DNA from: Mariannaea sp. PMI_226
Taxonomy: Eukaryota > Ascomycota > Sordariomycetes > Hypocreales > Nectriaceae
Length of the DNA: 64,000 nt
NCBI GenBank assembly: GCA_024336345.1
Contig: JANFOG010000006.1
Coordinates: 2,418,001-2,482,000, forward strand
Direction of reading: 5' to 3'
Positions within the stretch are counted from its first letter, which is position 1; each line of letters opens with the position of its first letter. The translations under genes were made by a program, and so were the position numbers. The notes beneath the pieces are model-generated. The model saw only the letters and a list, made by a program, of their open reading frames with translations. It was not told the origin of the DNA and did no database searches. Of this stretch, positions 19,873-30,587 are shown piece after piece.

Positions 19873-21734
19873 TCACGCAATTGCCTCTAAAACCCGGTGA
19901 CCGATCGCCAGAACCTTCTCCTCCTCTAGTCTGCGGGCAACAAGTTGCAGACTGATAGGTAATCCATGCATAGTTTCAGCGTCGACTAGTAACTATTTAG
20001 CACAATTTCCATTCACGGACTCATTTTGGAAATGCCATGAGAGAACTTACACTCTTTGTTGATCGAGTTGCAAACTGGCCCCAAGGGCTCATAGTTCGGG
20101 TCAAGCTTGTCGATGTGCTTGTCCACTAACAGACCAGTTGGGAATGATACACTTGAATAATCAAGAATGTTGTAGACACCCGTGTATCCGACTTGAAGGG
20201 TCATTAGCACTCACTGCCTCTCTGTAATCGGCATCCATGTTTGACACTTACTATGCTTGAATTGGCCGTTTTTGACCGTGTTGAAAGGGATAGTAGGTAG
20301 TAGAATAGCATCAATGCCCGCCTTGTTCCACCGGTCAAGATAACGGTTCTGGAACTCATTTCTCTCTGATTGAATGCTCCACATCTCGGAGGTTCCTAGT
20401 TCCCTTGCCATCTCGTAATGTTCAAGCTCTGGTCTCCACGGTTCGCCAGTTTCTTCCAGTTTCTTTCCGATGGTGACTCCTCCGTCCGCAACAAACATTC
20501 GCGATATGAGGCTCAATCCTTGCATTTGATCAACTGGATCCCAGTCAACAAACTCATGGCCTGCAGCCTGAAGTTTCTGAACTGTCTCTCGTAGCGCTCT
20601 TTGTACCGGAGGGGTTGGCCGAACCATGCCGTCATGCCACATCACGGCGAACTTCAGCTTGGGCGGAAGGTGGACAGGTCTCCATGGAATCGGAAGACAG
20701 CTAGGGTCCCTAATCCACGGCTGTCCATCGATGACACTTTTGCTGTAAAGTTCTACGTCGTGAAGTGTTCTTGCCATAGGCCCATTGACCGACTTTACAG
20801 CTTCTTGGCCCGGCATCCCGGAATGGGCGTTGCGTACTGGGAATCGGCCGGCGGAGGGCCTAAGAGTAAAAATACCTGTGCATGCGGCTGGAATTCGTAG
20901 AGAGCCACCTGTAATCTTCTAATCAGCAACAACAATTTTTGTGTTATAAATAGAAGATGTTACCGATATCTGAACCGACACCCAGAGGGCTGCCACGCAT
21001 GACGATGAGTGCAGATTCACCCCCTGAGCTACCGCCACTGGTAGTTTTCCTATTTTTGGGATTCAATGTTCTCCCAAAGACATTGTTGACTGTCTCTGCA
21101 ATCATCATTGCAGTAGGAACATTTGTCTTTACGTAAAGGATCGCGCCCGCCTCCTCCAGCAGCGCCGCGAGCTCTGAATCCGACTTGGCGGGATGGTCGA
21201 TAAATGACGCGATGCCCACTGTAGCATCGAGGCCTTGAAGTTTGAAGTTGTCTTTAAGAGAGATTGGCAAGCCGTGAAGCGGGCCAACTGGCGTCTTTGT
21301 CCGTTCAAAATGCGCGTCTCTCTCGCGCGCTGTAGCAATGGCACGGTCGAAACAGGTTTCAGACAGACAGTTGGTCTCATCATCCAGTTAATACTCCGTC
21401 TTGACTGGACTACATGTTTGTTGTATGAACTCACCAACTGGTGGGCAGCCGCTGCTCGCTTGCAAAACGCATTGGTCACGTCCTCCGACTTGAGTACCCC
21501 GGATGCAAGCTTACTAACCAGCTCTGAGGCGGTTGAGCCGGTGATGGCAAGCTCTTCGGGAGTAAACCACCCAGATGTTTCTGGCCAAGACGTCACGTCA
21601 TCTTGTGATTCTGGGGGCAAGAGTTCAGCTGGGATGCGCCACTCTTTTGGAATAGAAGAAGCGAGCTGTTCTCGCTTCTTAACGCTGAGTTCCCTCCATG
21701 TGGGAGGGGCATTGCTGTTCTTCGAAATGGCCAT
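19873..21734 (-). CDS. Amidase-signature enzyme (FAAH/acetamidase-like), 540 aa
   Basis: Five exons: 21734-21435, 21375-20964, 20908-20252, 20191-20051 and 19985-19873, with introns of 58, 55, 60 and 65 bp. Joins restore AHQL-TNCLSETCFDRA, VGSDIGGSLRIPA, HIGYTGVYNILDYSS and a C-terminal MHGLPISLQLVARR. The Ser-cisSer-Lys triad is complete: Lys141 in PISLKDN, Ser216 in TTSGGSSGGES, and nucleophile Ser240 in SDIGGS, spacing like mammalian FAAH. Fungal relatives hydrolyse acetamide, fatty-acid amides or other small carboxamides, releasing ammonium. There is no signal peptide, so it is cytosolic. The minus-strand Zn2Cys6 gene lies just upstream and a Dal5-type permease beyond it, consistent with nitrogen scavenging from an amide. 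The exact substrate is unknown. Confidence 0.9.
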
Positions 21735-22300
21735 TGTAATAGAAGGCTTGTTTGCAATCAGAGACTTGGCTGACAGACGAACAAGCTTAGCTGCCAGGGG
21801 TCTTCATTTATACACCATCGTCTTTTTATCTCTCGGAAACTCTGGGTCCAACTATTTTGGGGTAATGGGCGTCATGCGGAGTGGCCTCCGGAACTCGGAG
21901 AGCGGGGGAGGCTTGGGGGCGATTTAGGTTGCTTTCCTATCACGGTAAAGTCCGAAGACCTCTTTGTCCGTCGTATCGAGGTGTCTCACATGGCGCACCC
22001 ACACACCCACACGGACGGCTTCATGCTCGCTCAGTGTACGAGATGTGGATTCGGGTGGTAGTTGTCTTTAATTTGCGGGGTGATTATTAGACCAAGGATC
22101 CTGAAATTCTGATAGTCTGCAGCTTATTGTGACACAGACAATATGTCAGCTTATTTTTCCGTGATCAACCGGAGAGTCCAGCCACCGTGGGATCAATCTA
22201 CACTTCCAAGAGTCCTATTAGAAGCGAAAATTTCGCCAAGAGATGTACATTCATTATTATTTGTATCAATTGATTTGTCATCGACTATGTGACCTGAGAC
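21735..22300. other. Intergenic region
   Basis: 566 bp between two tandem minus-strand genes: the amidase promoter and the 3' flank of the Zn2Cys6 gene. No further element is clear. Confidence 0.5.
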
Positions 22301-23650
22301 TCATTCCAGCCCGTTTTGTCGCCATCGTTCTTCACACCTCCGCAGGCCGTCGGGGTATCGCGGTACGCCCGCAGAACGGCAATCATGCCAATAGCTACGG
22401 ACAACTTCACAGTGCTTCCTACTTGTAGCATTGATACCCGCAAGGTATACCGCAGTAGCCATGTGAATAAAGAATGGCGAAGACGGAGGGATTTCTGAGA
22501 TCAGCCGGCATATCTTGTCCACTGCTGACAGAATGGCGAAGTCCCGATGTGAGGTTGCATCGTCGCTATGTAATTTCCCCAGAGTTGCAAGGACCACAGC
22601 ACATCGATTCATGTTAGCGCACCGCTCCCAGTCTGTGGAACCAGACTCTATTTCAAGTAGCTGGCCCATGGCTTGGAAGCAGGTGCCCACCGGGTCAGAC
22701 GAGGCTTCGCCCTTTGCAATGCTAACAAATGCCTTGAACGCATCTGCTGGACATCCGACTATTCTGAAAAATTGGTCGTTGAGGATTTGTCTATGCCAAT
22801 CCTCAAATATCAGGCCCGTCGTTCCCCTCACAATCGTTCCCGTTGTGTCGAACCAAACCAGACGCGCCACGATTTCAGTCAACCCAGTGACACTTCTGGC
22901 CAATTGTTCCAGCTCCTCGATATTCCGGCAGTGACAATCCAGTAACGATTTGGCACCGTAAAGGTGACGTTGCCATTCACCAAACGCCCCATCAAATACT
23001 TCAAGAACTGCGAATGCCGCAATCCCTAGGATAGCACACGGATTGGCTGTTTCAAGGGCTTCGTGGAGTTCCAGGAGCGCTGCGTGATGATGACGGGCCA
23101 TTTCCATGGAGGCTGAAGTCTCCCTAGGAGGTACCCCTGGTTTGGGGCAGCTATTTATTCGTGCTTCCATCAAATCCGAGAGACAGGAAACAAGTCTAAG
23201 GACTTCGACGGGAGGATAAGAGTTAGCGTTGTGGCCGCCTTCGTTCGTAGACTTGATATGATGGCAAAACGAAGCCAGACGCCAAACGAAGCTGTGTTTG
23301 TCGGTTTCGGAAATATCCAACCAGGAATTGTCATCCTTTGCGAGAAAGCCTTCATCGTCCTGAACAGTCTTCGTCTTGAGCGTGTCCTGCAGCGCTTTTC
23401 GAGGCCTTTGCCTCGCCGAGGCTGGTGATGATGTTGAGCGTTGCCCCGTCCAAATGATCCTTTGTGGGTAGCCCCCGCAGGCTAACCCTGCCTCCACACA
23501 TGGCAAACACCGTGGCCGATTCAGATCGCATTTGACAGCTCTCGTTCTGCAGTTGCCACAGTCACGGTCGCGGCGCATTCCGCGGGGTTTCCCACGTTGC
23601 TTCTGACCATCCTTCATATTGTCTCTGCTGGAGAAGGCGGTTGATCCCAT
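22301..23650 (-). CDS. Zn2Cys6 transcription factor, 449 aa
   Basis: Intronless from ATG 23650. The frame extends 43 codons upstream only to a TTG, so the hydrophobic stretch encoded there is probably untranslated. Residues 31-58 form the binuclear zinc cluster, C-x2-C-x6-C-x6-C-x2-C-x6-C, read as CGNCRTRAVKC then CLPCVEAGLAC. It is preceded by a basic MRRDRD. The rest is the helical fungal-TF middle/C-terminal region (Fungal_trans_2-like), including SCLSDLMEARINSCP and DKICRLISEIPPSSPFFIH. Such proteins are nuclear activators that bind CGG repeats. It is divergent from the Dal5-type permease gene, with 538 bp between the ATGs, and lies head-to-tail with the amidase. This is the common arrangement for a pathway-specific regulator. 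Confidence 0.87.
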   Translation of the reverse strand: MGSTAFSSRDNMKDGQKQRGKPRGMRRDRDCGNCRTRAVKCDLNRPRCLPCVEAGLACGGYPQRIIWTGQRSTSSPASARQRPRKALQDTLKTKTVQDDEGFLAKDDNSWLDISETDKHSFVWRLASFCHHIKSTNEGGHNANSYPPVEVLRLVSCLSDLMEARINSCPKPGVPPRETSASMEMARHHHAALLELHEALETANPCAILGIAAFAVLEVFDGAFGEWQRHLYGAKSLLDCHCRNIEELEQLARSVTGLTEIVARLVWFDTTGTIVRGTTGLIFEDWHRQILNDQFFRIVGCPADAFKAFVSIAKGEASSDPVGTCFQAMGQLLEIESGSTDWERCANMNRCAVVLATLGKLHSDDATSHRDFAILSAVDKICRLISEIPPSSPFFIHMATAVYLAGINATSRKHCEVVRSYWHDCRSAGVPRYPDGLRRCEERWRQNGLE

Positions 23651-24188
23651 GGCCGAATAGATCAGTTTCCTGATGAGGAAAGCGAACAAGGTCCAAAGGA
23701 CTGCAATAGTACTGGCCCATACGGGGTAATTATACTTGAAAGGTCGGGGGGTAAAATCTCTAGCGCCGTCTATGTCCAAACCCCCACAGCTAATCAGTGA
23801 TAGGTGACCTCGCTTCCCCGCAGATTAGCAGACACCTTTGAAAGGGGGTCGTCTGATCACCTTGATACGGTGGTTGACCAGGCTCAATTAGGTATACTGG
23901 ATCTTCGGCGACTGACGACACGACTGAAATCGGCTTGGAGCCTCGGAAAGCCCCCCCAGTGGTGCCCGGACCTGTCATAACTGGGACCGACTTCCTGGTT
24001 CACGGGTAAAATTTGGTAATGTCTTGATGTGATCCCACCGACCCCGGAGGCCGAATAAATATCAACGATCGTCACCCCTACTCAAACGCTTTATGGAAAC
24101 TCCCAGCCCTACACATTTTTACATTATCCCCACATAATTATTGTTCCATTGTCTGAGCAGACTCCAGAGCTGCTCAAAGAATTCTCCA
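23651..24188. promoter_or_regulatory. Divergent promoter between Zn2Cys6 regulator and permease
   Basis: 538 bp of shared upstream DNA. It holds an inverted CGG-N3-CCG element (24045-24053), and one HGATAR-type site (TGATAG, 23798-23803) of the kind bound by GATA nitrogen regulators such as AreA. The inverted CGG element is the expected type of target for the regulator encoded next door. Binding is inferred, not shown. Confidence 0.45.
24045..24053. promoter_or_regulatory. CGG-N3-CCG candidate Zn2Cys6 operator
   Basis: The sequence CGGAGGCCG is an inverted CGG pair with 3-bp spacing, 136 bp upstream of the permease ATG. Zn2Cys6 dimers recognise CGG triplets with family-specific spacing. The small size makes chance occurrence possible. 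Confidence 0.35.
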
Positions 24189-25836
24189 ATGACGGGGTCA
24201 AGGATTCGGGAATATCTCCACGTCGAATACCGACCTGGAGAGCGGCGGCTGGTGCAGAAGATTGATTTTTTCATCTTGACATTTTGCTGTCTAAGCTATT
24301 TCGTCAACTATGTAAGCCAACCCTTGGGAATCAGCTTTCTCTGTTCATTTATAATCGGTAGAAGTTAACAACACTTTTTTTCTCTAGCTTGATCGCTCCA
24401 ATCTCGCCAATGCATACGTCTCGGGTATGAAAGTTGAACTCGGCTTCGTTGGAAACCAATTCAATCAGATCAACACCTGCTTCACCGTTGGGTGAGTCAA
24501 TCCACTTTGAAAATCATCAATACCACACTCAAGCAATTGTGCTATCGTGCTAACTTCAAGAATCAGCTATGTCCTCGGTCAGATACCCTCTAACCTATCG
24601 CTCCATTACGTGAAGCCGCGCATCTGGTTCCCGCTTATGATGATTTTGTGGGGAGGCTTGACAATGGTCACTGCTTCGGTGCATAATCCACAATCTATCA
24701 TGGCGATTCGATTTTTCCAAGGAATGTGCGAGGCATCCACCTTTGTCGGAACGCATTACATTCTTGGAGCGTGGTACACTGAGCGCGAATTGGGAAAGCG
24801 GAGCGGAATCTTCACCTCTTCAGGCCTTGCCGGGACAATGATCGGTGGATTCATTCAGACGGGTATCAACAAGGGCCTGAATGGCCGCCATGGTCTCAGT
24901 GGATGGCGCTGGCTCTTCATCATCGACGGACTTCTTACCATTCCGGTAGCCCTGTACGGATTCTTCTTCTTCCCGGATACCCCTCACACTACAACAGCCA
25001 GGTATCTCACAGACGCCGAGCGTGAGCTGGCCATATCCCGAGTGCCTCAGGTCGAAGAGCATTCCCCTATCAACCTTCGCTTTGTGAAGAAGGTCCTTTC
25101 CTCTTGGTACTGGTGGGGTTTCGTTGGCCTATGGGTCATTGCTGGTGAGACTGAGTCATTCAGCTCCAATTCTCTTCTCGCACTATTCCTACAGAATCAC
25201 CCGGGCAAAAAATACACCGTATCACAGCTGAACAATTATCCCACCGGTGTTCCTGCCGTTGGAATAGTTTCCACCTTGTTTTGGGCTACACTAACCGATT
25301 TCCTTGGTGGGAAGCGATACTTGGTAGGATACTGGATAGGCTTAACTGGCATCGCTACGTCCATCATGATCATCGTGGCATCCAAGAACCCCCTGAGTGA
25401 AACATCCACAACGGTCACCTTTGTCGCGTACTACTGGGCGGGCTCGGTGTACGCATGCCAGGCAACCTTTTTTGCTTGGTGCAATGATGCAATGCGTTTC
25501 GAGGAGGGCGTCTTCCGTGCCGTTGTACTTGCAGGCATGAATTTGGGCAACAATGCCGTCAATGCTTGGTGGAGTATCATATTCTACGGCGCTACCATGG
25601 CGCCTTGGTTCACAGTAAGCTAAATCCCCTTTTCCAACTAAGTGTGAAATGATATGAAAAGCTGTACTAATTGTAAATCTCAGCGAGGGATGTGGGCGAT
25701 GATTGCTTGCTCGATTGCATTGGTCATCTGGAGTGCAGGACTGTCATATCTGGGCTACAAGGCAGAAAAGAGACGCCCAGTTGATGGTGATGAGGTTGAG
25801 AGCGTTGAGATCAAAGAAAAGGGCGACACCAAATAG
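24189..25836 (+). CDS. MFS anion:cation symporter, Dal5/allantoate-permease type, 475 aa
   Basis: Four exons: 24189-24311, 24388-24491, 24567-25614 and 25684-25836, with introns of 76, 75, 75 and 69 bp between successive exons where measured (GT..AG). The start is the first ATG; the frame extends 16 codons upstream only to a TTG. Joins restore CLSYFVNYLDRSNLANAYV, the hallmark of the ACS/Dal5 family, then VGYVLGQIPSNL and FFQGMCEASTFVGTHYILG. About 12 transmembrane helices are expected; AWCNDAMRFEEGVFRAVVLA in the late half is also typical. Relatives import allantoate, ureidosuccinate, nicotinate, pantothenate or other carboxylates at the plasma membrane. The adjacent regulator and amidase suggest a nitrogen-source substrate. 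The short basic/acidic tail is cytosolic. Confidence 0.88.
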
Positions 25837-25949
25837 CGAGCTGAAGGGGCTTGAATCCAGACAAATTTGGAGCCACTACTCGAGCAAGACCTCTAGGACG
25901 CCATTATTAGTGTCAAATAATATTACTATTCCTTTCCGAAAGCACTTTT

Positions 25950-26020
25950 GTCAATACCTGGATTCGAACCTGACAGAGGGTTAGACCGAGGGCAACTTGC
26001 CACGCCTACAGCTCTCTGTC
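25950..26020 (-). other. tRNA-like remnant (B-box and D-arm-like sequence)
   Basis: The minus strand carries GGTTCGAATCC (25970-25960), an exact match to the Pol III B-box/T-arm of a tRNA. About 31 nt before it is TGGCAAGTTGCC followed by GGTCTAA, resembling an A-box/D-arm of a Leu/Ser-type tRNA. The A-to-B spacing is about 13 nt too short and I cannot fold a matching acceptor stem or anticodon arm, so this is not a functional tRNA. It may be a deleted tRNA copy or a SINE head. Confidence 0.3.
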
Positions 26021-26175
26021 GTTAAGAACTAAAGAGTATTGCCTCGTCCGCCCGTTCAGTCGCCAGACTTGACATCTCCGTTTTGTTTGTTTGATTGATT
26101 AAATGACAACTAATATTAAATTCATCATAGGTATGATGAAATTATTGATTAGTTACCGTCGGCCTTCCAAGTATC

Positions 26176-26192
26176 TGTGTGTGTGTGTGTGT
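26176..26192. repeat. (TG)8 microsatellite
   Basis: A run of alternating T and G, 17 nt long. No associated gene feature. Confidence 0.85.
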
Positions 26193-27460
26193 TAGTCGTT
26201 TGCAAGAGGCAAGAGGTAGGCATCCACGGCTCATGTTAAATGCGCTGCAACGAATTAATAACTACTATTTTTAGACACTCTTTGTCCATAAATTTTATGT
26301 CACTAGTGCTGTATCGACTTTTATTTGCCCGAAATCTAGTTTGAACCTAGAGTTGAGTGGTGTAATTGGCCGGCAAACCGTTTATTATGCCCGTGGAGAT
26401 GCTGCAATTGAAGGAGTCGGCGTCGTTATCATTGTGCACCTTGCTTGACTACCCCAGCCTCTCAACCTGATACCCTTAAGAACTCATTATCATTTTACAT
26501 ACATTTTCGGTTTGGTAGTCGCTTTCTCTCTGCCGAAATTATTGACACGAGTAACGTTGGTCGCCACATACTCTATGAATGAACTATCCCACGTCTTGTT
26601 ATTTTGGAGAAGCCTGTTCTCTGTCTAATAGCTACTTATAATTCAGCGTCGGGCGTGGTGCGGCTTGAGGCGCCACCACATGTGCTCGTGGTTAGACTGT
26701 GTCGGAAAACCAATCGGCGACACCACTAGCCTCCAGTGGCTTTTTTTTTTTTCAGTGTGGCCTATTCTTAGGTATTTGAAATTGATTCCGAGAATTTCAC
26801 GTCCAGCCAGCCTCAATTTTTCGGAATTGATTTTACGATCACTGCCAAGATATTATTGTTTTTCTTATTTCCATGGACTTCGGTAGGTATGGCTGGCCAT
26901 GCTGATGCATGGGAGGTATGGGTAAGCCCTTATGTAAGGCCAGCCAATCTCCCTTCCTCCAGGTAGGTGGGTTGGATGATATTTTGGCTCACCTGGACAA
27001 CTCAACCTGTTTGACACGGGATAGTCTTCCATTGTTGTCTTGGAAAGCTTGCGCAAAAGCCCAGTAATCCTAACGAGGGCGTGATAAGGGCACACGAGAT
27101 CGGGAGCGAAGCTAGGTGGTGAAGATAGGCGGAAAAGCTCCATGTGCGATGCGAGAGTACGAAATATTCGGACACTAATGTTTTTGGTTGTGGCGGAGAT
27201 CGGTACCAATCTGACCACTACACCAAGACAGCACCTTAACTCAGTGAACATTAAATCATCGAGCCAATCACAAATAAACTTGGCAGTTAAGTACACAGTC
27301 AGCTTAGTCCAGAACGGCACCTAACGACGCGCCGGATCGAAAGAAGCCGAATTTGTATTTGGAATTTTTGACACTACCTCATGCACGAGATATGCATCCA
27401 GCTGCGACTGGTCTCGTGGCTTGGTATTCACATCTCCGGTTCTCCAAGGCGAATGTGATT

Positions 27461-27468
27461 TATATAAG
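27461..27468 (+). promoter_or_regulatory. TATA box of the GMC oxidoreductase gene
   Basis: TATATAAG lies 109 bp before the ATG at 27570. CT/CA-rich leader sequence with several CACTCA-like pyrimidine-rich stretches follows, as in strongly inducible fungal promoters. Confidence 0.5.
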
Positions 27469-27569
27469 AACTCAATAAAGGCATACGAGCAAGCCATCGA
27501 TCATCACTCAGCATCTACTCACTAAATATCTCAACTTATAACTTCACTTTCTATTTCCCTTCACCCACC

Positions 27570-29365
27570 ATGGAAAACCAACAAACTCGATACGATTTTA
27601 TTATTGTTGGCGCCGGCCCTGCTGGCTGTTCTGTCGCACGGGGCCTGGCTTATAGCAATGCTCGACCCTCCGTGTTGCTACTTGAAGCTGGGGGTGAAAA
27701 CAGCGACCCCAACTTGCGTGTCATCGGCAATCAATTTGTCCAATTTCTGAACCCCAACCAGACCTATCCCTATGAAAGCACACCGCAACAGCACTTGGGA
27801 GACCGCAAGATTGGGCTCACTCGAGGCAAAGGCCTTGGTGGCTCGTCCAGCGTCAACTTCACAGCATGGACGCTTGGTCCTCGAGATGACTGGAAGACGA
27901 TGGCCGAGCTCACAGCTGACCCAGCTTGGGGCTGGGACAATGCTTTGCGCAGATGGAAGAGCCTCGAAACATATCACAGCGATGTCTCAGAGGTACCTGC
28001 CGGGATGACAAAATACCTTGACCCCAAGCGCGAAGCTCATGGCCACAATGGGCCACTTCACATCGGGTTTGAGCCCAAGTGGGATGAATATACCACCATG
28101 TCAATGGACGCTTGGGAGGCGCACGGCTATCCCATCAATACCGACATGGGCAACGGCGAATTCCTCGGCATATCTGTCGTACCCAAGACTATGTATCGCG
28201 GGACTAGGGCGACCTCCGCAGACCTTCTCGCATCTGCTCCTAACAATCTGCATATTAAAACAACCTCGGCTGTACGCCGAGTCCTGTTTGACGGCACAAC
28301 AACCACAGGAGTCGAGCTCATTGATGGTACAATCTTCAACGCCAGCAAGGAGGTTATCCTCTCCGCTGGAGCGCTTGATACACCGAAGATTCTCATGCAT
28401 TCAGGCATTGGACCCACTGATCAGCTCGATAAGTTCAACATCCAACGAATTCATGACAACCCCAATGTTGGCCAAAACTATCGAGATCATTACCATGTGC
28501 CCCTCAAGTACGGGAGAACTGAGAAGGGTGACACCATTGCTCCTTTCTTCCGGGACAAGGCTCGCCAGGCTGCGGCTATGCGTGAATGGGAGCTGTTCCG
28601 AACCGGGGACTATGTCACGAATGGAACCAACATGACCATGGGCTTCTTCAAGAGCGAGGGCGTTCTTCGGAGCAAGGAGTTCGCGGATCTTCCCAATGAG
28701 GAGCGGGAACGCCTGAGCCAACCAACCATTCCTACGTACGAGATAGCCGCACTCGGTATTACGCCCGAGTACTACATTGCGCCAGATACGAATCCTCCGA
28801 TCTTGTCTATTCTTGTGTTCGTGCAGAATAGCCAGGGCCTGGGAGAGGTGCGCCTCGCATCTGCCGACCCTTCTGTGCCCCTCGATTTTAGTCCATCATT
28901 TATGGACCACCCGTACGACCGTCGTGTAATCATCGAGTCGACCAGGGAGGTAATGAAGGTAACCAGCGGGCCAATCTTTACCCAAGGCGCGCACCCAACC
29001 AAACCGCATGTCGACACCCCCCTAAGCGATAGCGAGGAGGATATTCTCGATTTCTGGCGCAATAGGTGCGGCAGCACATGGCATATGAGCGGGACATGCA
29101 AAATGGGGCGAGACGAGAAGAAGGACGGCGCGGTGGTTGACACCCAGTTTCAAGTTTTCGGTGTGAATGGACTTCGAGTGGTGGATATGAGCATCATGCC
29201 TATTATTGCCAGGTGAGAAAATTTTTGACTCTGCAAAAATGAGATAGTTCTGTCGCTAATTCGCATTTATACAGTTGCCACGTTCAATCTACGGCTTATC
29301 AGGTTGGGATGGTGGCGGCTGAGAAGCTTCAGGCGGAATATGGCCTGGACGGGCACTCTCTCTAA
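27570..29365 (+). CDS. GMC-family FAD oxidoreductase, 577 aa
   Basis: Two exons, 27570-29212 and 29275-29365, with a 62-bp intron. The dinucleotide-binding motif YDFIIVGAGPAGCSVARG is at the N-terminus, with LLLEAGGE after it. The GMC signature 1 region is RGKGLGGSSSVNFTAWTLG and the second is SAGALDTPKILMHSGIGP. Near the C-terminus, STWHMSGTCKMG is followed after splicing by IMPIIASCHVQSTAYQVG, providing the conserved catalytic His region. There is no signal peptide, so this is an intracellular choline dehydrogenase/alcohol oxidase-like member rather than a secreted glucose oxidase. It oxidises an alcohol to aldehyde or ketone with FAD. The substrate is not predictable. It has its own TATA box. 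Confidence 0.9.
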
Positions 29366-29588
29366 ATCATATGTTCAGAAGGGAAGAACGCAATTAACTC
29401 AGCACTGAGACATGTAGGATATAACTGTACTTCAATCTCCCTGTGTCTAGCTACTCTGTGGCTGGCAAAATAAGCACACAACACTGCACAACACGGGGGA
29501 GCGGATGTCGCGCAGAGGAAAGGTGTGGAAAGAGGGTTTCGTTTACAAGCAGTCGAGGTTTTCTAGGCTAGACTATCGCTCATCAATT

Positions 29589-30587
29589 CTACTTTCGCAA
29601 TATTTCCAATGCAACTTTCGTAAACTCGTCCTTGAATTGTAGCTCCTCCTTCCACCGCATAGGGATTGCACACTCTCCATCTCTTGCACCAAGCAACCCA
29701 CCCGCAATCGCAGCATTGGTGTCCGTGTCCCTCCCTATACGGACAACGTCCACTATGATATCTTCAAGGCTGCGATCATCCAGAACAGCGGCAATTGCTA
29801 CGCTCAGGGACTCAAGGACATAGCCACTGCACGCTCCTTTCAGCTGAGGCGGTGGCCCACGAGCAGCCATGGTGGCTACATTAAGTGTCTTCCCCAGTTC
29901 AATGGCTTGAAACACTTCTCCATCAGTCCCTCTCCCATCTAACATCAGGGCTACTGATTCGCCGGCGGCAATAGCCTCAGCTGGACTTTTCTCCTCGATT
30001 AGCTTGGATACAATGGTGTTGTAGACTGCACATGAGACTGTGCATCTCTTGTCATTATGAGTGATCTTGCTGATGCGTTCGCTTTCCACAACAAGCTTTT
30101 CGGGGTCATTTTGGAACAAGCCAGTCGGTATGCATCGCATTAAACTGCCGTTTCCGGCACTTCCATGCCCAGCACCTGCGCGATCAGGGTCACCCGTCTC
30201 CTGATACCTGCACAAGCCATTATATGTAGCACCACCAATGTCTACTGGAGGTTCTCCAAGTCGTCGATCTGGCCAATTGCCGTTCTTCCACTGGAGGAAA
30301 TAGCCACCAGCAAGACGCGCAACATCATCGCCAGGCGTCAGGTCCTTGTATGCGAGAAGTACACCGCGAGTCATGTCAGTGTCATCCGTTGCATGGCCAG
30401 CAGGCCACGAGAAGGGCCCACCTCCTATGATATCCCGGATGCCCTTAGGATATAGATTGGCTAATTGTGCATGAGGCTTAAACTCAACGGTTGCACCTAG
30501 CGAGTCGCCGGCGTGAACGCCCAATAAGGCTCCAATTACTCGTGATTCTCGTTTGGAAAGATCTCGGTTGTGTTGGGAGGAAGACAT
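29589..30587 (-). CDS. ADP-ribosylglycohydrolase (ARH/DraG family), 332 aa
   Basis: Intronless. The frame extends upstream to a TTG at 30650, but the first ATG is 30587 (MSSSQHNRDL). Conserved metal-site motifs are present: GVHAGDSLGATVEF near residue 25, HATDDTDMTRG near 70, GHGSAGNGSLMR near 145, and IGRDTDTNAAIAGGLLGA near 290. The Asp residues of these motifs bind the two Mg2+ ions. The enzyme class removes ADP-ribose from arginine or serine side chains, or hydrolyses related O-glycosides. It is probably cytosolic. The upstream divergent neighbour is a methyltransferase-16 gene. No ADP-ribosyltransferase is visible in this window. Confidence 0.9.
   Translation of the reverse strand: MSSSQHNRDLSKRESRVIGALLGVHAGDSLGATVEFKPHAQLANLYPKGIRDIIGGGPFSWPAGHATDDTDMTRGVLLAYKDLTPGDDVARLAGGYFLQWKNGNWPDRRLGEPPVDIGGATYNGLCRYQETGDPDRAGAGHGSAGNGSLMRCIPTGLFQNDPEKLVVESERISKITHNDKRCTVSCAVYNTIVSKLIEEKSPAEAIAAGESVALMLDGRGTDGEVFQAIELGKTLNVATMAARGPPPQLKGACSGYVLESLSVAIAAVLDDRSLEDIIVDVVRIGRDTDTNAAIAGGLLGARDGECAIPMRWKEELQFKDEFTKVALEILRK

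Larger units (their letters stand above)
25837..27569. other. Intergenic region with tRNA-like remnant and (TG)n
   Basis: About 1.7 kb. It contains a tRNA-like fragment with an exact B-box (25955-26010), a (TG)8 microsatellite at 26176-26192, a T-rich tract near 26740 and the GMC-gene promoter at the right. A minus-strand frame at 26865-27320 has no recognisable domain. Confidence 0.45.

Noticed and set aside
23651..23779. N-terminal transmembrane segment on the Zn2Cys6 protein
   Set aside because: The hydrophobic stretch is encoded only upstream of the first ATG (23650); the longer frame begins at a TTG.
26865..27320. 151-codon minus-strand frame before the GMC gene
   Set aside because: No domain, low-complexity composition, and it overlaps the GMC promoter region.
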